Assembly (NCBI GenBank): GCA_963524205.1
Contig: CAURED010000015.1
Coordinates: forward strand, 40,140 to 104,139
Direction of reading: 5' to 3'
DNA: 64,000 nucleotides
DNA from: Aminipila sp963524205
Lineage (GTDB): Bacteria; Bacillota; Clostridia; Peptostreptococcales; Anaerovoracaceae
Shown here piece after piece: positions 62,196 to 64,000 of this stretch (position 1 is its first letter; each line of letters opens with the position of its first letter). Made by a program: the position numbers and the translations under genes. The notes under the pieces were generated by a model. The model saw only the letters and a list, made by a program, of their open reading frames with translations, ran no database searches and was not told where the DNA came from.

Positions 62196-62240
62196 CCATC
62201 GCGTCATCATAGTTAGTGGACCCACTTCAATGTGTAGTCC
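62190..62240 (-). promoter_or_regulatory. ANTAR-type antitermination element of the eut regulator operon
   Basis: P1 (62218-62240): outer GGAC/GTCC and inner CAC-ATTGAA-GTG with hexaloop ATTGAA. P2 (62190-62204): GCG-ATGGAG-CGC, or in a shifted register CGC-GATGGA-GCG. A at loop 1 and G at loop 4 are met by P1, and by P2 in the first register, as in known ANTAR RNA targets. P1 and P2 are 13 bases apart. P2 shares bases with the terminator stem. Confidence 0.75.
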
Positions 62241-62249
62241 TCTAGCAAT

Positions 62250-62278
62250 ATAATACAATAGCTCAAATATATTGTCAA
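62250..62278 (-). promoter_or_regulatory. Consensus SigA promoter of the eut regulator-lyase operon
   Basis: On the minus strand TTGACA (62273-62278), exactly 17 bases, TATTAT (62250-62255). A transcript would start near 62243, just before hairpin P1. Confidence 0.9.
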
Positions 62279-62318
62279 TATATTTGAATGAAAAAGGTTG
62301 TAAGCATTTATGATAATT

Positions 62319-63740
62319 TTATAGATTGTTATCCCTATTTATGACGTTCATCTGTGGATTTACAATACTATGTTTTTTTTCGAATGTTGAGTATATGAAA
62401 AGAGGTATGTACAAAAGTAAAATAGCAACTGCAACTATAGTTGAACTCCAGCCTGCATCCAGACTATTTATATAAATAATTCCAATCACATATAGCGGCA
62501 CATCAATAATAGCAAATATCAGTGCAATCCAACACCATACACTTGGCAGATTCACCCCATCCTTTTTATCGCTGGACTTGTTCTTTTCTTTTTTATACTT
62601 AACGTAGGAGTACATACCTAATCCATTTGCTATAGAATATCCTATGGCAGATGCTGCAACAATAGCGGATGGTTTCCCTAAAAATAGTAAACCATAATCT
62701 AAAATTATTACAGCAATCATAGCATTTTGTGGTACACCATGCTTGTTTACATTCCCAAAAAATGCAGGTAAATTTTTCTCTAACGCCATAGAATGCATTG
62801 CATGAGAAGCACCCAAAAAAGCTGTTTGTATTACAGATACCATAGCAACTATAATAGCTATAACACTTATTATTACCCCTGCTCTTCCAAAGCTGTACTC
62901 TGCTAACAAAAGCATCGGTGGCTGCGCGGCATTAATAACACCATCTACCCCCAGTACTGCAATACATGCCGTCTGAACCAGGATATACACTACTAAACAT
63001 ACGATTCCACAACTGCATATTGCTTTCAGTACATCTTTCTTAGGATTTCTATATTCGGGTCCATAAACAGCTGCAGTTTCCCATGCACAAGCACTCCATT
63101 CTGCCATTCCAAATATTCCAAATAATAATATGATGTGATGTATATCAAGAGTAAAATCAGGTGGAATCCAATTACTCGTAATATTTGAAATATCTGCTCC
63201 CCCCCAAATAAAAGGTACCACCGCTAAAACAATCAGTGGCAAAAGTGAAACAATGTTTAAAACATATCCTGCCAAAGCACTGTTTTGCAGGCCCTTTTTG
63301 TTCGTAATAAAAAGCCCAAATAAAACAATAGTTGCTACACATAAAAATAGTATTGGTTTTGGAATGCTATTTAAATTAGTAAAATAACCTGTTAAGAATT
63401 CAACTATTGACAATATAAATATAGCTGGGATTGGTCCCCATCCAAACCAATAGCTCCATGCACTAAATCCCCCTGTAAATTTAGCCAGCTTGTTTTCTCC
63501 AGATCCAAGAATCTTCTGTGCATATCCTGGCAGACCCGATGCATCGGGAAAATCTACAGCCATTTCTGCATACGCAAGATTCTGGAAAAAGCCCTGTATG
63601 ATGGATAGACCCCATACAACTATGGAAAATGCCCACATGTAATCAGTAAAATATACTATTGACGGTAGTATAAGCATTGGTACGCCCAGTGATATTGACA
63701 ATCCTGCAACCCAACTAAGTTTTTTCGAATTATTTGCCAC
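62319..63740 (-). CDS. APC-family permease, likely ethanolamine or amino-acid importer
   Basis: 473 residues with about twelve to fourteen membrane segments, basic start MANNSKKLSWVAGLSISLGVP. Family-wide features: GLPGYAQKILGSGENKLAKFTGG, and MVSVIQTAFLGASHAMHSMALEKNLPAFFGN in the middle. Location between a microcompartment shell gene and the eut regulators points to ethanolamine import (Eat-like), but the motifs alone do not decide substrate. Confidence 0.82.
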   Translation of the reverse strand: MANNSKKLSWVAGLSISLGVPMLILPSIVYFTDYMWAFSIVVWGLSIIQGFFQNLAYAEMAVDFPDASGLPGYAQKILGSGENKLAKFTGGFSAWSYWFGWGPIPAIFILSIVEFLTGYFTNLNSIPKPILFLCVATIVLFGLFITNKKGLQNSALAGYVLNIVSLLPLIVLAVVPFIWGGADISNITSNWIPPDFTLDIHHIILLFGIFGMAEWSACAWETAAVYGPEYRNPKKDVLKAICSCGIVCLVVYILVQTACIAVLGVDGVINAAQPPMLLLAEYSFGRAGVIISVIAIIVAMVSVIQTAFLGASHAMHSMALEKNLPAFFGNVNKHGVPQNAMIAVIILDYGLLFLGKPSAIVAASAIGYSIANGLGMYSYVKYKKEKNKSSDKKDGVNLPSVWCWIALIFAIIDVPLYVIGIIYINSLDAGWSSTIVAVAILLLYIPLFIYSTFEKKHSIVNPQMNVINRDNNL

Positions 63741-63797
63741 AAATCTTACCTTCCTTTATCATCAATTATTGTTTTTTATTTTATCGTAATAGCATAA

Positions 63798-63825
63798 CAA
63801 GTCCCCCCATTTTTGAAGAGACTTG
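63798..63825 (-). other. Hairpin between the BMC gene and the permease gene
   Basis: Minus strand CAAGTCTC ... GGGACTTG (8 bp with one G-T pair). The tract after it is not T-rich, so a processing or partial-terminator role is possible rather than a full terminator. Confidence 0.35.
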
Positions 63826-63863
63826 CCATTTAAGACTAAATTAAATTTTAATTATCCCTCAGC

Positions 63864-64000
63864 TTATTTCACGATTTTTGCTGCAGGAAGAATCGTTTCA
63901 ACTTCAGCATGTGGTCTTGGAATTACGTGTACTGAAATTAATTCTCCAACTCTCTGAGCAGCAGCAGCACCAGCATCTGTAGCAGCCTTAACAGCTCCAA
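63864..64000 (-). CDS. eutM: Microcompartment shell protein, EutM-like (3' part, runs off window)
   Basis: Only the last 45 residues are visible: GAVKAATDAGAAAAQRVGEL, then ISVHVIPRPHAEVETILPAAKIVK. This matches the C-terminal half of BMC hexameric shell proteins (EutM/PduA type), including the VHVIPRPH motif. It shows that this locus builds an ethanolamine microcompartment. The start lies beyond base 64000. Confidence 0.93.
   Translation of the reverse strand, partial: GAVKAATDAGAAAAQRVGELISVHVIPRPHAEVETILPAAKIVK

Noticed and set aside
1..64000. Prophage, insertion sequences, tRNA or rRNA genes
   Set aside because: No integrase, transposase, terminal inverted repeats, or cloverleaf patterns were noticed on either strand.

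Overview
The window is AT-rich DNA from a low-GC Bacillota (Firmicutes) chromosome, most likely an anaerobic, endospore-forming member of the Clostridia. Evidence for this is the sporulation-associated genes (yqfC, yqfD, a ylmC/ymxH homologue, tepA), a desulfoferrodoxin-type superoxide reductase, pyruvate phosphate dikinase, a one-gene glycyl-tRNA synthetase, and an ethanolamine locus with bacterial microcompartment genes. I cannot name the species. Nearly all genes lie on the minus strand, so most operons read from high to low coordinates. I saw no rRNA, tRNA, CRISPR array, insertion sequence or prophage. LAYOUT: 1-2.5 kb holds the 5' part of ispH (cut by the window edge), rarA and a SPOR-domain membrane protein. 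2.6-3.5 kb is a gene-poor stretch with a tiny membrane ORF and, on the plus strand, a promoter, a long leader that may be structured, a 52-residue zinc-ribbon gene and two tandem terminators. 3.6-5.4 kb has an unknown gene next to an ArsB/NhaD-type transporter. 5.5-11.6 kb is a Tad/Flp-type pilus operon (cpaF, tadB, tadC, a 50-residue Flp pilin, two TadE-like pseudopilins, a DUF5702 protein, a DUF6382 protein); its likely CpaE/TadZ partner sits apart at 17.7-18.7 kb. Between them lie nptA (Na/phosphate transporter with PhoU domain), phoP, phoR and a CPA2 cation/proton antiporter. Three TTAACA boxes at 11-base spacing upstream of nptA look like a PhoP binding site. 18.8-39.5 kb is largely the conserved housekeeping order known from Bacillus and Clostridia: tepA, ylmC, ppdK, glyS, DUF4342, recO, era, cdd, ybeY, phoH, yqfD, yqfC, then cysK and an Rrf2 regulator, then yqeY, rpsU, HIT, a TlpA-like lipoprotein, mtaB, and, after a cluster of cell-envelope and oxidative-stress genes, rsmE and prmA. 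39.6-56.5 kb is accessory: a MerR regulator facing a GPH-family symporter, an arsRBC-type arsenic operon with a perfect operator palindrome, a DUF1848 protein, an orphan 867-residue protein of unknown function, small metabolic enzymes, a NUDIX plus PLD-helicase-DUF3427 pair with possible repair or defence roles, two damaged small genes, and a MarR-regulated YczE/cytidylate-kinase fusion. 56.6-64 kb is an ethanolamine utilisation locus: a BMC shell protein (cut by the window edge), an APC permease, a degenerate receiver-ANTAR protein, EutV, EutW, EutB, EutC and EutQ. HOW THE GENES WORK TOGETHER: EutW should sense ethanolamine and phosphorylate EutV, whose ANTAR domain would bind paired hairpins in nascent RNA and prevent termination. 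Two such leaders can be read directly: one behind a consensus promoter at 62.2 kb and one between eutW and eutB at 59.5 kb. EutBC then splits ethanolamine, with shell proteins enclosing the aldehyde. The Tad genes should build a thin surface pilus, and the Pho genes should sense and import phosphate. The 22-39 kb block serves translation, ribosome maturation and spore formation.
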